Assembly (NCBI GenBank): GCA_934699095.1
Contig: CAKUVI010000003.1
Coordinates: 62,001-126,000, forward strand
Source of the DNA: an uncultured Bacteroidales bacterium
Lineage (GTDB): Bacteria; Bacteroidota; Bacteroidia; Bacteroidales; WCHB1-69
DNA length: 64,000 bases
Reading direction: 5' to 3'
Of this stretch, positions 8,876 through 17,619 are shown piece after piece; position 1 is the stretch's first letter; every line of letters starts with the position of its first letter. Position numbers and translations under genes: made by a program. Below the pieces are notes generated by a model that was not told the DNA's origin, searched no databases, and saw nothing but the letters and a program-made list of their open reading frames with translations.

Positions 8876-9541
8876 ATGGACAACAAAAAAAAGAGATACA
8901 CAATAATATTTTTTGTCGCAATTTTTGCACTTCTTTTCATTGACCAGCTTCTAAAGCTTTGGGTCAAGACACACATGGCCTTAGGTCAGACCATCCCTTT
9001 GTTGGGCAGTTGGTGTAATCTGCACTTTGTTGAGAACGAAGGCATGGCTTTTGGCATAAGTTTTGGGCAGCAGATAGGCAAGTTAATACTCTCTATAGTG
9101 CGTATTCTGTTAGTCGTCACGCTGATTTGGTATTTTTTCAACCGGTTGAAACGCGAGAAGATGGACGGCGTTGTGCTTTCCATTTTCTGTCTGGTTGTGG
9201 CCGGCGCGATCGGGAATATCATAGACAGCATGTTCTATGGTCTGTGTTTCACGGAAAGCAACTTTTTCCAGGTAGCCCAGTGGTCGCCTGGACATGGATA
9301 TGCTCCTTTTTTCTTCGGGAAGGTGGTGGATATGTTCTATCTTAAGCTCTTCTTTATTCCTGAGAAATTCCCCGTTTGGGGCGGTTCATACTTCTTTCCT
9401 GCCATCTTCAACTTCGCTGATTCCTGCATTACAGTCGGAATCTTCATGGCTTTGATTTTCAACAAGAGGATTTTCAAGGATTTTGACAAGGAAGAAATTG
9501 AAGAAAAAGCTGAAATTACGGAAAATTCAAACAATAATTAA
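8876..9541 (+). CDS. lspA: Lipoprotein signal peptidase (signal peptidase II)
   Basis: A 221-residue inner-membrane aspartyl protease. Four membrane segments are visible, near residues 11-29, 68-88, 101-117 and 180-198. The catalytic aspartates sit in GNIIDS (D117) and FNFADS (D182), with VENEGMAFG also conserved. It removes the signal peptide from prolipoproteins after diacylglyceryl attachment. An insertion around residues 122-170 makes it longer than enterobacterial LspA, as is common in this phylum. It lies directly after the dksA-like gene. Confidence 0.92.
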   Translation: MDNKKKRYTIIFFVAIFALLFIDQLLKLWVKTHMALGQTIPLLGSWCNLHFVENEGMAFGISFGQQIGKLILSIVRILLVVTLIWYFFNRLKREKMDGVVLSIFCLVVAGAIGNIIDSMFYGLCFTESNFFQVAQWSPGHGYAPFFFGKVVDMFYLKLFFIPEKFPVWGGSYFFPAIFNFADSCITVGIFMALIFNKRIFKDFDKEEIEEKAEITENSNNN

Positions 9542-9552
9542 AAAACAATATC

Positions 9553-11712
9553 ATGAAATTATTATCATTTTTGAAAAAACAGTTGCTACTGATAGCAATT
9601 TTAGCGTTATCCGCTCCGGTTTTCGCGGTGAATCCGCCAGATGAGGGCATGTGGTTGCCAATGTTCATCAAAAACTACAACTATGCACAGATGCAGAAGA
9701 TGGGGTTGCAGTTGACAGCTGAACAATTGTACGACATCAACCATTCTTCCCTCAAGGATGCAATCGTGCAACTTGGCGACGGTTTCTGCACCGGTGAGAT
9801 GGTTTCACGCGACGGACTTATGTTCACAAACCACCACTGCGGTTACTCTTCTGTCGTTGAACTCTCAACAGTTGAGCACGACTATCTCAACAACGGCTTC
9901 TTCGCTATGAGCAGAGAAGAGGAGCTCCCTGTAAACTTCCATGTTCATTTCCTTGAAAGAATGGAAGATGTAACAGAGATTGTGCTTGCAAAAGTTGACA
10001 GCAAGACATCTGAATCCGACCGTCAGAAATACATTGACGAGGCGATTAAGAACCTCAGAAAAGAAAATTCAGCCAACGGCCGTTACAAAGTTGTTGTAAA
10101 ACCTTTCTACGAAGGCAACGAATACTACATGTTCATTTATACAATGTATGAGGATGTGCGCCTTGTTGTGGCTCCACCGAGTTCAATAGGCAAGTTCGGC
10201 GGCGACACCGACAACTGGATGTGGCCACGCCACACCGGCGACTTCACCGTATTCCGCATCTACACCGCTCCTGACGGTTCTCCTGCGAAATACTCAAAGG
10301 ACAATGTGCCGATGCACCCGAAACACTTCCTGCCAATCAGCTTGAAAGGCTACCAGCCTGGCGATTATACCATGATTTGGGGCTACCCTGGCACTACAAA
10401 CCGCTTCATGACCTCATACGAGGTTCAGAACGAGATTGACATCAACGCCCCGGCCATCTATGAACCACTTGATGCAATCCTTCCTGTTATCTACGAAGCA
10501 ATGGAATCTTCACAAAAAATCAACCTTCAATACGCCGACAAACACGCAAGCCTCGCCAACTATTGGAAAAATCAGCATGGTGAAGTCGAGAGCTTGAAAG
10601 CGCTCAAGGTTGTTGAATCAAAAGCGAAAGAGGAAGAAGCTTTGAAAAAATGGATCAACGCAACCGCTTCAAGAAAGGAAAAATATGGTGATTGCCTGAG
10701 CGAAATCGAAAAAATATGCAAAAACACTGATGGTGCAAAATACAAATCAGCAATCAATGCAAACCTCCTTTTCTCAGCATCTTCCACAATGTTGGCTACA
10801 CTTCGCCTCCAATCACAGGTGTCTCTCAAGAAAGGAGAAAAGAAATTTGATGACAAAACTGTCGAAAAACTTCTCAAAGCATTCGACAACTATAACAATG
10901 ACACAGATCCTGCAACTGAGGCAAAAATCATAGTTGCATCTCTCAAGACTTGGAACAAGCACAGCGAAGCCAATCGTCCTGACCTCACCTTCTTCACAAA
11001 GAACTTCAAAGGCAACTACGAGACTTTTGAAAAGGCATTACTCAACTCTATTTTCATCAGCAGAGACAACTTCGAGAAATTTGTAAAAGCCCCTTCAAAC
11101 AAGGTTTTGGAAAAAGACGCCGCTTACCAATATTGTCAGGCTGTGTTCAAATATGCAATGATGAACTCTTCAGTTTTCAATGATCAAGACAAATTGGAAG
11201 TTCCTCGTCGTAAATTCATTGCCGCTATCAAGGAAATGAAAGCTTCCACACCTATCTATCCTGATGCTAACAGCACAATGCGTACCACATTCGGCACTGT
11301 TTGCGATTACTATCCTGCAGATGGTGTTCACTACAACTATTTCACAACTACAACAGGTATCCTTGAAAAAGAAAAACCGGGAGATTTTGAATTTGACGTT
11401 CCAGCAAGACTCAAACAACTCATCCAGAACAAGGATTTCGGTCAATATCTTGACAAGGACGGCACAATGCACGTATGTTTCTTGTCAAACAACGACATCA
11501 CCGGCGGTAACTCAGGCAGCCCGATTATGAATGCAAACGGCGAGCTTATAGGCTTGGCATTTGACGGCAACTGGGAGGCTTTGAGCAGCGATATCGTGTT
11601 CAACACCGAACTGCAACGCTGTATCAATGTTGACGTGCGTTATGTGATGTTCATCATCGACAAGTTCGGCGGTGCCGGATATTTGATGAACGAAATGGAT
11701 ATCAGAAAATAG
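9553..11712 (+). CDS. dpp7: S46-family dipeptidyl-peptidase 7 (DPP7-type)
   Basis: A 719-residue exported serine peptidase with signal peptide ending APVFA. The chymotrypsin-like double barrel carries the catalytic His in TNHHCGYS near residue 95 and the nucleophile in GGNSGSP at Ser654. The specificity position falls in AFDGNWEA at Gly672. In S46 enzymes glycine here marks DPP7, which prefers hydrophobic P1 residues, whereas DPP11 has arginine for Asp/Glu. It should release dipeptides from oligopeptides in the periplasm, feeding amino-acid fermentation. A strong terminator follows, so this gene ends its unit. Confidence 0.92.
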   Translation: MKLLSFLKKQLLLIAILALSAPVFAVNPPDEGMWLPMFIKNYNYAQMQKMGLQLTAEQLYDINHSSLKDAIVQLGDGFCTGEMVSRDGLMFTNHHCGYSSVVELSTVEHDYLNNGFFAMSREEELPVNFHVHFLERMEDVTEIVLAKVDSKTSESDRQKYIDEAIKNLRKENSANGRYKVVVKPFYEGNEYYMFIYTMYEDVRLVVAPPSSIGKFGGDTDNWMWPRHTGDFTVFRIYTAPDGSPAKYSKDNVPMHPKHFLPISLKGYQPGDYTMIWGYPGTTNRFMTSYEVQNEIDINAPAIYEPLDAILPVIYEAMESSQKINLQYADKHASLANYWKNQHGEVESLKALKVVESKAKEEEALKKWINATASRKEKYGDCLSEIEKICKNTDGAKYKSAINANLLFSASSTMLATLRLQSQVSLKKGEKKFDDKTVEKLLKAFDNYNNDTDPATEAKIIVASLKTWNKHSEANRPDLTFFTKNFKGNYETFEKALLNSIFISRDNFEKFVKAPSNKVLEKDAAYQYCQAVFKYAMMNSSVFNDQDKLEVPRRKFIAAIKEMKASTPIYPDANSTMRTTFGTVCDYYPADGVHYNYFTTTTGILEKEKPGDFEFDVPARLKQLIQNKDFGQYLDKDGTMHVCFLSNNDITGGNSGSPIMNANGELIGLAFDGNWEALSSDIVFNTELQRCINVDVRYVMFIIDKFGGAGYLMNEMDIRK

Positions 11713-11735
11713 TCGATAATCAACATATTGTCGTG

Positions 11736-11768
11736 AAAAGGAGAGATGCAGTGCATCTCTCCTTTTTT
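11736..11768 (+). terminator. Intrinsic terminator after dpp7
   Basis: A 15-bp inverted repeat with arms at 11736-11750 and 11752-11766 (core GGAGAGATGCA/TGCATCTCTCC) runs into a T tract, 24 bases after the dpp7 stop. Confidence 0.85.
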
Positions 11769-11857
11769 TGTTTCTCATCTTGAATCTTTTTCAGGTTAAC
11801 CAATTTCAAGACAAGACAGACACCGAAAAACCTAAAATATTGTACTCGGAAAAATAG

Positions 11858-11865
11858 TATTTTTG
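11858..11865 (+). promoter_or_regulatory. -7 promoter element for the acetyltransferase gene
   Basis: TATTTTTG fits TAnnTTTG and lies 35 bases upstream of the ATG at 11901, within a 188-base gap that otherwise holds only the dpp7 terminator. Confidence 0.6.
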
Positions 11866-11900
11866 CGGACAATTATAGCATTAAACAGAAGAACACACAT

Positions 11901-12458
11901 ATGCAAGAGAAGGATGAAAAAAATGTCCCGTCAGGGAAGGATTATGTAGGAAGCGATGAGCTCTACGCAGGTGTGCAGAACACAATGCGTTTGGCAGCCG
12001 AGATGAACACAGGCTATCACACGGAGGCAGAGGTCCGTGACTATTTGCGGAAAATCACAGATTCGAACATAGACGATACAGTGCGAATATTCACCCCGTT
12101 CAACATAAACTATGGTTTGAAGACTACCTTCGGGCGTGATTCGTTCGTGAATTTCGGGTGCACGTTTCTCGCCATCGGTGGGATCACGATTGAAGATGAC
12201 GTTTTCATCGGACCGCACTGCGTTTTAGCTACCGAATACCATCCTGAGGACCCTTCCTCACGTCATTCGCTACTCACCAAGCCGATTGTTGTGAAGCGGA
12301 ATGCCTGGTTGGGTGCCAATGTAACTGTTCTTGCAGGAGTGACGATCGGAGAGAATGCAATTGTGGCGGCCGGATCAGTCGTTACTAAAGATGTACCCGA
12401 CAATATGGTGGTGGCAGGCACCCCGGCACGCATAATCAGGGAAATAAACAAACAATAA
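11901..12458 (+). CDS. Hexapeptide-repeat O-acetyltransferase (maltose/galactoside acetyltransferase-like)
   Basis: A 185-residue left-handed beta-helix acyltransferase. The C-terminal half shows hexapeptide turns (FVNFGCTFLAIGGITIEDDVFIG, then WLGANVTVLAGVTIGENAIVAAGSVVTKDV) and ends in the family signature AGTPARIIREI. Such trimers move acetyl from acetyl-CoA to a sugar or related hydroxyl; the candidate catalytic histidine lies in ATEYHPEDP. It is one of five hexapeptide acyltransferases in the window. The next gene starts almost at once, so the two are probably co-transcribed. Acceptor unknown. Confidence 0.85.
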   Translation: MQEKDEKNVPSGKDYVGSDELYAGVQNTMRLAAEMNTGYHTEAEVRDYLRKITDSNIDDTVRIFTPFNINYGLKTTFGRDSFVNFGCTFLAIGGITIEDDVFIGPHCVLATEYHPEDPSSRHSLLTKPIVVKRNAWLGANVTVLAGVTIGENAIVAAGSVVTKDVPDNMVVAGTPARIIREINKQ

Positions 12459-12461
12459 TTG

Positions 12462-13208
12462 ATGTTTATGAAGAGAATAATCATAATGTTGGCAGCACTT
12501 ACCGCCACCGGCTTCACAGCTTGTGGCCAAAAAACGTATGAAACAGACACTTTTGCTACTAAATCCGGAAAATCAGTCAAAATCCACGCCTTGATGCACT
12601 CCAGCATTCGCATTGAGTTTGAAGGTATGGAGATTGAGATTGACCCGTGTGCCAAATTGCGCGACCGTTCTGTTGATTACACCGTTATGCCCAAGGCCGA
12701 CTTCATTATCGTGACACACGAACACTTCGACCATTATGATGCCGCCACTATCAAATTGTTACACAATGACGACACTAAACTCGTTATGAACAAACGTTGT
12801 GTTGAGATGTTCGGCGGCGGCACTGCTATGGCCAATGGCGACCGTCTGCAATTAACGGATGACATTGTCATTGAGGCTGTGCCGGCATATAACACCACCG
12901 AGGGGCACCTGCAATTTCATCCCAAAGGTCGCGACAATGGCTATATTCTCACGCTTGACGGACTGCGCATATACATAGCAGGTGACACTGAAGACATTCC
13001 CGAGATGGCTGACATTAAGGATATTGACATAGCCTTTCTGCCGTGTAACCAACCATTCACAATGACCCCCGAACAGTTGGTGCGCGCAGCCAAGATTATC
13101 AAACCTAAGGTTTTATTCCCATATCACTATGGTGAAACCGATGTGAATGGGATCCCGTCTGCGTTGCAGAATGACGGTGTAGATGTCAGAATCAGACACT
13201 ACGAATAA
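12462..13208 (+). CDS. MBL-fold metal-dependent hydrolase, predicted lipoprotein (UPF0173/UlaG-like)
   Basis: The N-terminus KRIIIMLAALTATGFTACGQ looks like a lipoprotein signal with the cysteine about 20 residues in; ATG at 12468 is an equally good start and the upstream TTG is unlikely. The mature domain has the metallo-beta-lactamase motif THEHFDHYD, then IAGDTED and a late histidine in FPYHYGETD, as in UlaG-like Zn/Mn lactonases. Location is probably the periplasmic face of a membrane. It follows the acetyltransferase gene by a few bases. Substrate unknown. Confidence 0.8.
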   Translation: MFMKRIIIMLAALTATGFTACGQKTYETDTFATKSGKSVKIHALMHSSIRIEFEGMEIEIDPCAKLRDRSVDYTVMPKADFIIVTHEHFDHYDAATIKLLHNDDTKLVMNKRCVEMFGGGTAMANGDRLQLTDDIVIEAVPAYNTTEGHLQFHPKGRDNGYILTLDGLRIYIAGDTEDIPEMADIKDIDIAFLPCNQPFTMTPEQLVRAAKIIKPKVLFPYHYGETDVNGIPSALQNDGVDVRIRHYE

Positions 13209-13234
13209 TAATTAAGGCAATTGATTTTCACTGT

Positions 13235-13260
13235 AAAGAGACTTCGTCTCCTCTTTATTT
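13235..13260 (+). terminator. Probable terminator after the MBL lipoprotein gene
   Basis: AAAGAGAC (13235-13242) pairs with GTCTC-C-TCTTT (13246-13256, one bulge) around a TTC loop. The following T run is weak. Confidence 0.5.
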
Positions 13261-13287
13261 TCAGCAACAATGTTGCCATTATTTTAG

Positions 13288-13295
13288 TACTTTTG
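13288..13295 (+). promoter_or_regulatory. -7 promoter element for the small outer-membrane-type gene
   Basis: TACTTTTG fits TAnnTTTG, 24 bases before the ATG at 13320. Confidence 0.6.
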
Positions 13296-13319
13296 CCGCC
13301 ATCATAGTATTATTGAGAT

Positions 13320-13889
13320 ATGAAAAAATTATTATCGATTTTGATTTCCATTATGATGTTTGGCACTATAATGCTGAAGGCACAATCTGAACAGACATCT
13401 TTTGAAAAGGGTTTTAGTGTTACTGCCAACTTGTACGCTGGTGCCAATGGATATCTTTTCTGGTCTGATAATGATTTCAATGCCGGTGGAGGTGTTGGTA
13501 TGCGCTACGATTTCCATCGTTTTTGGGGCTTTTGTACTGGGCTTAACTATGAAAACATCTTCAAATCAACAAGTTATCTATATCACTATATTATCATTCC
13601 AGCCGAAATGGAATTTCATCTGAAGCATTTTTACGTGAAAGGGGGACTATTTATTGGTTCTGAAGTTGGCCGGAACACTAACGGTCCTTCTCGAGAGTTT
13701 CTGGTATTTGGCGAATCATTGGGGTTGGGAGGAAGGATAAATCTCACGAAATCGGACTTGTTGACAATAGGTGTAAGGACGAGTCTTTATTTAGGAGTCA
13801 TCACAGTAAAAGATAATAGCCAGTTTGACATAAGTCCGGCATCGATGGCGAATGCAGCGGTTGTTGTCGGCTATGAGCATAAATTCTAA
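13320..13889 (+). CDS. Small predicted outer-membrane beta-barrel protein
   Basis: A 189-residue protein with a signal peptide (LLSILISIMMFGTIMLKAQ). The mature chain is a series of short amphipathic strands with alternating aromatics (GFSVTANLYAGANGYLFW, FWGFCTGLNYENIF, FYVKGGLFIGSEV, LTIGVRTSLYLGVI) and ends VVGYEHKF, a terminal-Phe signature typical of barrels inserted by BamA. Length fits an eight-stranded barrel of the OmpW/opacity type. No ligand or function can be assigned. It has its own promoter and is followed by the SDR gene 30 bases later. Confidence 0.7.
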   Translation: MKKLLSILISIMMFGTIMLKAQSEQTSFEKGFSVTANLYAGANGYLFWSDNDFNAGGGVGMRYDFHRFWGFCTGLNYENIFKSTSYLYHYIIIPAEMEFHLKHFYVKGGLFIGSEVGRNTNGPSREFLVFGESLGLGGRINLTKSDLLTIGVRTSLYLGVITVKDNSQFDISPASMANAAVVVGYEHKF

Positions 13890-13919
13890 TATTCCAATAA
13901 CGAATTCAATATTATATAC

Positions 13920-14750
13920 ATGAGAGTAATATTAATCACAGGGGGAAGCAGTGGAATAGGATACAACACGGCCAAAGTTCTCGCACAAGGGGGTGACAGA
14001 GTTTATGCTGCTGCGCGTCGCACCGACAAGATGGAGCCGCTCAGGGAGTTTGGAGTTGAGCCTGTTTCCATGGATGTGACAGACGAGACGTCAATGCAGG
14101 ACGGTGTGTCCATGATTCTTGAAAAAGAGGGGCGGATAGACATTTTGATCAACAATGCAGGATACGGTTATTTCGGGGCCATAGAGAATGTGGCGCCTGA
14201 GGAGGCACGTCGCCAGATAGAGGTCAACGTTTTCGGATTGGCGCGACTTTGTCAATTAGTGCTGCCCATAATGCGCAAGCAACATTCCGGTCGAATCATC
14301 AACATCTCGTCCATAGCGGGAAAAAGCGTCCTTTTATACGGAGGATGGTACCATGTCTCAAAATATTCAGTGGAAGCCTTCACCGACGCACTCAGGATGG
14401 AGATGAAGCCTTTCGGGATTGACGTTGTAATGATAGAGCCTGGCGCCATAAAGACCAACTGGGGAATCATTGCAGCCGACAACCTCCAGGAATCTTCAAA
14501 GGGCACGGCTTACGAAACCACCGGCAAACAGGTGGCTGACAATATGAGATGGCTTTATGAATCAAATCATATATCTGATCCACAGATAGTTACAAATGCC
14601 ATTCGCAAGGCTGTGAACAGTCGTTCGCCGCGTGCGCGCTACCGCATTGGCACTGCCTCGGGAATCACGGTCTTCTTGCACAATGTTCTGCCAGCTAAAT
14701 TGTGGGACAAGCTCATAAGTTTCATTATGACACGTAAAATCAGCAGGTGA
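13920..14750 (+). CDS. Short-chain dehydrogenase/reductase
   Basis: A 276-residue classical SDR. The NAD(P)-binding TGGSSGIG is at residues 7-14, NNAGYG follows the fourth strand, the catalytic Ser is in INISSIAGK and the YxxxK pair is in YHVSKYSVEAF. The arginines in AAARRTDKM after the second strand suggest NADP preference. The enzyme reduces or oxidises a carbonyl/hydroxyl substrate that cannot be named. It converges with the AraC-type gene on the other strand, leaving a gap of only six bases. Confidence 0.88.
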   Translation: MRVILITGGSSGIGYNTAKVLAQGGDRVYAAARRTDKMEPLREFGVEPVSMDVTDETSMQDGVSMILEKEGRIDILINNAGYGYFGAIENVAPEEARRQIEVNVFGLARLCQLVLPIMRKQHSGRIINISSIAGKSVLLYGGWYHVSKYSVEAFTDALRMEMKPFGIDVVMIEPGAIKTNWGIIAADNLQESSKGTAYETTGKQVADNMRWLYESNHISDPQIVTNAIRKAVNSRSPRARYRIGTASGITVFLHNVLPAKLWDKLISFIMTRKISR

Positions 14751-14756
14751 TTATCC

Positions 14757-15329
14757 TCACTGTTCGTTTTTCTGTTCTTCCTGTTTCCTAAGATTCTTTT
14801 TCTCAGTGATTTTCTGTATATTGCGGAAGTGATTGGGGGTTATGCCCATCTCCTTCTTGAATGCGGCATGAAAAACCTGACGGTTGTTATACCCGCACAT
14901 TTCGCTGATAACCTCCATCTTTTCACGGAAAAAATCGGGATCACTCAAGATATTTATGGATTCCCGAATCCTGTAACTGTTTAACAATGATGAGAAATTT
15001 TGATGCAGATAAGTGTTTATGACATGTGAAAGCTGCGTTTTGTTTGTGCCAACAGCCTTCGCCACATCATGAATACTCAACTCCTGCCTTAAATACAGTT
15101 TGTCATTTTCCAGAACTTGCTGAAGCAGATTCAGCAGTCTCCTCTCCTGCTCATTCGCTACTTCTTCAGTGATGAAATTGACCGGAGCCACCAATTTTTT
15201 TTCTGGCTCATTCTGGCGCATACTTTTCTGCATCAACTTGCGGTAGGAGCAGCGACTGTGCACAAACAATACCAGAAGCAAAATGTTGCAGCAAACCGAT
15301 AAAATCAGAAATATTTTTAACAAAAACAT
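14757..15329 (-). CDS. Membrane-anchored AraC-type transcription regulator
   Basis: A 190-residue protein with one N-terminal membrane segment (FLLKIFLILSVCCNILLLVLF) and a C-terminal AraC/XylS DNA-binding domain: first HTH around IHDVAKAVGTNKTQLSHVI, second around VISEMCGYNNRQVFHAAFKK, ending GITPNHFRNIQK. It has no sensor domain of its own. It is transcribed away from the porin-pst genes and is a candidate regulator of them. Its -7 element ends only five bases before the ATG, so the mRNA may be nearly leaderless. Confidence 0.82.
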   Translation of the reverse strand: MFLLKIFLILSVCCNILLLVLFVHSRCSYRKLMQKSMRQNEPEKKLVAPVNFITEEVANEQERRLLNLLQQVLENDKLYLRQELSIHDVAKAVGTNKTQLSHVINTYLHQNFSSLLNSYRIRESINILSDPDFFREKMEVISEMCGYNNRQVFHAAFKKEMGITPNHFRNIQKITEKKNLRKQEEQKNEQ

Positions 15330-15334
15330 GGCTG

Positions 15335-15342
15335 CAAAAATA
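15335..15342 (-). promoter_or_regulatory. -7 promoter element for the AraC-type gene
   Basis: On the minus strand this reads TATTTTTG. It is five bases from the predicted start codon, implying a very short leader. Confidence 0.55.
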
Positions 15343-15448
15343 TTAAAATTTCAATATTATTACTTAAAAAAGTCGAATTATGACAACTTATTAACGAATT
15401 ATTACAGATTTTCGGATGAATAATGACTAAAAAAGAGTTTTAAATTCA

Positions 15449-15456
15449 TAATTTTG
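15449..15456 (+). promoter_or_regulatory. -7 promoter element for the porin-pst unit
   Basis: TAATTTTG fits TAnnTTTG, 34 bases before the porin ATG, in the AT-rich divergent region shared with the AraC-type gene. I see no clear direct-repeat Pho box. Confidence 0.6.
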
Positions 15457-15490
15457 CTCGATTAATTGTTGAAAGGACAAAACAAGTCAC

Positions 15491-16630
15491 ATGAAAAAAC
15501 CACTACTTTTTTTACTCTTATTTATTATTTCGCTTTCAATTACTGTCTGTGCGCAGGATACAATAATTAATAAACAAAACAAGAAATTGATCGAGCAAAT
15601 AAAGGAACACGTTACGATAGGCGGATGGATTGACGCACAGTATGCATACGAAAGAAACAATGATGCCAACCAAAGCAGTGTGATGCAAATACGCAGGGCT
15701 CGCCTTGATTTCAAAGGCGGTCTTTCGCATTGGGTTGATTTCGGGTTGCAAGCTGATTTGGCCAACAGTCCTAAATTAATAGATGCTTTCGTCAAGGTGA
15801 ACTTTTGCAAATATGCAAAGTTACAGGTCGGTCAGTTCAAAATACCTTTCTCTATAGAAAACAAATTGTCGCCTTTGGATCTGGAATTTACCGAGAACGC
15901 CCAGATAATCAGTGCTTTGTCTGATTATAAAGATATCACAGGAATAAGTTCATACGCCAATGGCCGCGAAATTGGAATCATGTTGACGGGCACATTGGCA
16001 GAGGCGGAGGTGCGCGGCGAGAAGCTGCCGATTCTAACTTATGGAGTTGGTCTGTTTGGAGGCAATGGTATTAACATCAAGACAGACAACATGGCAAAGG
16101 ATATTTCAGCGCGGCTGGAGTTCTGTCCGTTTATTAAAGGATTAAATATCTCTATATCAGAATATTGGGGACGATACAACATGTTGTATGACAATATTTC
16201 CACAGGAATAGACGGCAAGCGTCTTCGTGTGGCATCAGGCATAGAGTATAAAACCAGGCGTTTGGATGTGCGCGGGGAATATCTGTGGGGAGCCACCGAT
16301 TTTGCAATCCCTGATCCCGTGTATTCATCAGAATACTACACAAAGACCGTTCATACAGACGGATTCTACATAGTTGGCAGCTACTGGTTTGACTTTGGTT
16401 GGGGCGAAAACATCCCGATCAGGCAAAGATTGCGCCCAGTCTTGCGATTCGACTATTATAGGTACGACAAAGAAGATGTTACTGACAGGGCTTCGTTGTA
16501 CTATAATGCAGGTGTTGAATGGATTCCGGAAAAACATCTGATCCTGCGACTCAACTATACACTGAAACAGCGATATAATATAGACCAGCTCGGTCATAAT
16601 TTCACAACAATGTTAACCGTAAAATTCTAA
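15491..16630 (+). CDS. Phosphate-selective porin O/P family protein (OprP-like)
   Basis: A 379-residue outer-membrane porin. After the signal peptide (ending ITVCAQ) comes a short helix and then WIDAQYAYERNN and MQIRRARLDFKG, the opening strands typical of Porin_O_P. Further amphipathic strands run to LTVKF with the terminal phenylalanine. Homologues give anions, particularly phosphate, a path across the outer membrane. Its position 11 bases before pstS strongly supports a phosphate role and gives a complete outer-to-inner import route in one unit. Confidence 0.88.
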   Translation: MKKPLLFLLLFIISLSITVCAQDTIINKQNKKLIEQIKEHVTIGGWIDAQYAYERNNDANQSSVMQIRRARLDFKGGLSHWVDFGLQADLANSPKLIDAFVKVNFCKYAKLQVGQFKIPFSIENKLSPLDLEFTENAQIISALSDYKDITGISSYANGREIGIMLTGTLAEAEVRGEKLPILTYGVGLFGGNGINIKTDNMAKDISARLEFCPFIKGLNISISEYWGRYNMLYDNISTGIDGKRLRVASGIEYKTRRLDVRGEYLWGATDFAIPDPVYSSEYYTKTVHTDGFYIVGSYWFDFGWGENIPIRQRLRPVLRFDYYRYDKEDVTDRASLYYNAGVEWIPEKHLILRLNYTLKQRYNIDQLGHNFTTMLTVKF

Positions 16631-16641
16631 AAAGAGACAGC

Positions 16642-17616
16642 ATGAAAAAACTAACTACATTATTATTAACTGCCACAATCTTTGTGTCTTTTTTCATCTC
16701 ATGTGGTGGAAATCAGAAAAAGGAGACAAAAGAAGGGACCTTGACCGGGGAAATATCTATTTCGGGGGCATTTGCATTATACCCATTGGCTGTGAAGTGG
16801 GTTGAAGAATTTCAGCAGGCCAATCCTGGCGTGCGCATCGACATTTCCGCTGGAGGAGCAGGAAAGGGCATGACAGACGTTTTAGCAAACGTTGTTGACC
16901 TCGGGATGGTTTCTCGAGAAGTTTATCCACCCGAGTTGGAAAAGGGGGCCCTTCCGTTTGCTGTGACCAAAGACGCAGTTGTAATCACCGTGAATACCGA
17001 CAATCCATTTGCATCGGAGATGAAGCGACAGGGCATAACCATGGAAGAGGCATACAAGATCTGGATTTCCGGTGAAATCATCACGTGGGGGCAGCTCCTC
17101 GGCACTTCCGACAAGACACCGATTCACGTTTACACCCGTTCTGATGCATGCGGCGCGGCGGAAACTTTTGCACTCTGGATGGGCAAAAAACAGGAAGACC
17201 TCAACGGAACGGCGGTGTTCGGTGACCCAGGATTGGCACAAGCCGTACAGCGCGACAAGTTAGCCATAGGATTCAACAACATAGGCTATGCCTACGATGA
17301 AGAAAGCAGAAAGCCCAACGACAATATTTTTGTGTTCCCTATTGATGCAAATGGTGACGGAACTATCACTCCCGACGAATACTTTTACAACTCAAAAGAC
17401 GATTTTGTCAAGGCTGTGGCCGACAACAAATATCCGTCACCGCCTGCCCGCGACCTTTATCTTGTGAGCAACGGAACACCTTCAAAACCGGCTGTGGTTG
17501 CCTTTCTGCGCTACATCCTGACCGAGGGACAGAAAGAATGTGCACCGGCAGGCTATATCAGTCTTAGTGAAGAAAAACTGCAAAACGGCCTGTCAAAACT
17601 TGAATCAGCTCATTGA
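16642..17616 (+). CDS. pstS: Phosphate ABC transporter substrate-binding lipoprotein PstS
   Basis: A 324-residue type II periplasmic binding protein. The signal peptide ends in FFISCGG with the lipidated cysteine at residue 21. Phosphate-binding segments are visible: ISISGAFALYPLA near the mature N-terminus, DISAGGAGKGMTDV, and YTRSDACGAAETFALW. It captures phosphate and hands it to PstCA. Three bases separate its stop from pstC. The order porin-pstS-pstC-pstA-pstB is intact. Confidence 0.92.
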   Translation: MKKLTTLLLTATIFVSFFISCGGNQKKETKEGTLTGEISISGAFALYPLAVKWVEEFQQANPGVRIDISAGGAGKGMTDVLANVVDLGMVSREVYPPELEKGALPFAVTKDAVVITVNTDNPFASEMKRQGITMEEAYKIWISGEIITWGQLLGTSDKTPIHVYTRSDACGAAETFALWMGKKQEDLNGTAVFGDPGLAQAVQRDKLAIGFNNIGYAYDEESRKPNDNIFVFPIDANGDGTITPDEYFYNSKDDFVKAVADNKYPSPPARDLYLVSNGTPSKPAVVAFLRYILTEGQKECAPAGYISLSEEKLQNGLSKLESAH

Positions 17617-17619
17617 CAG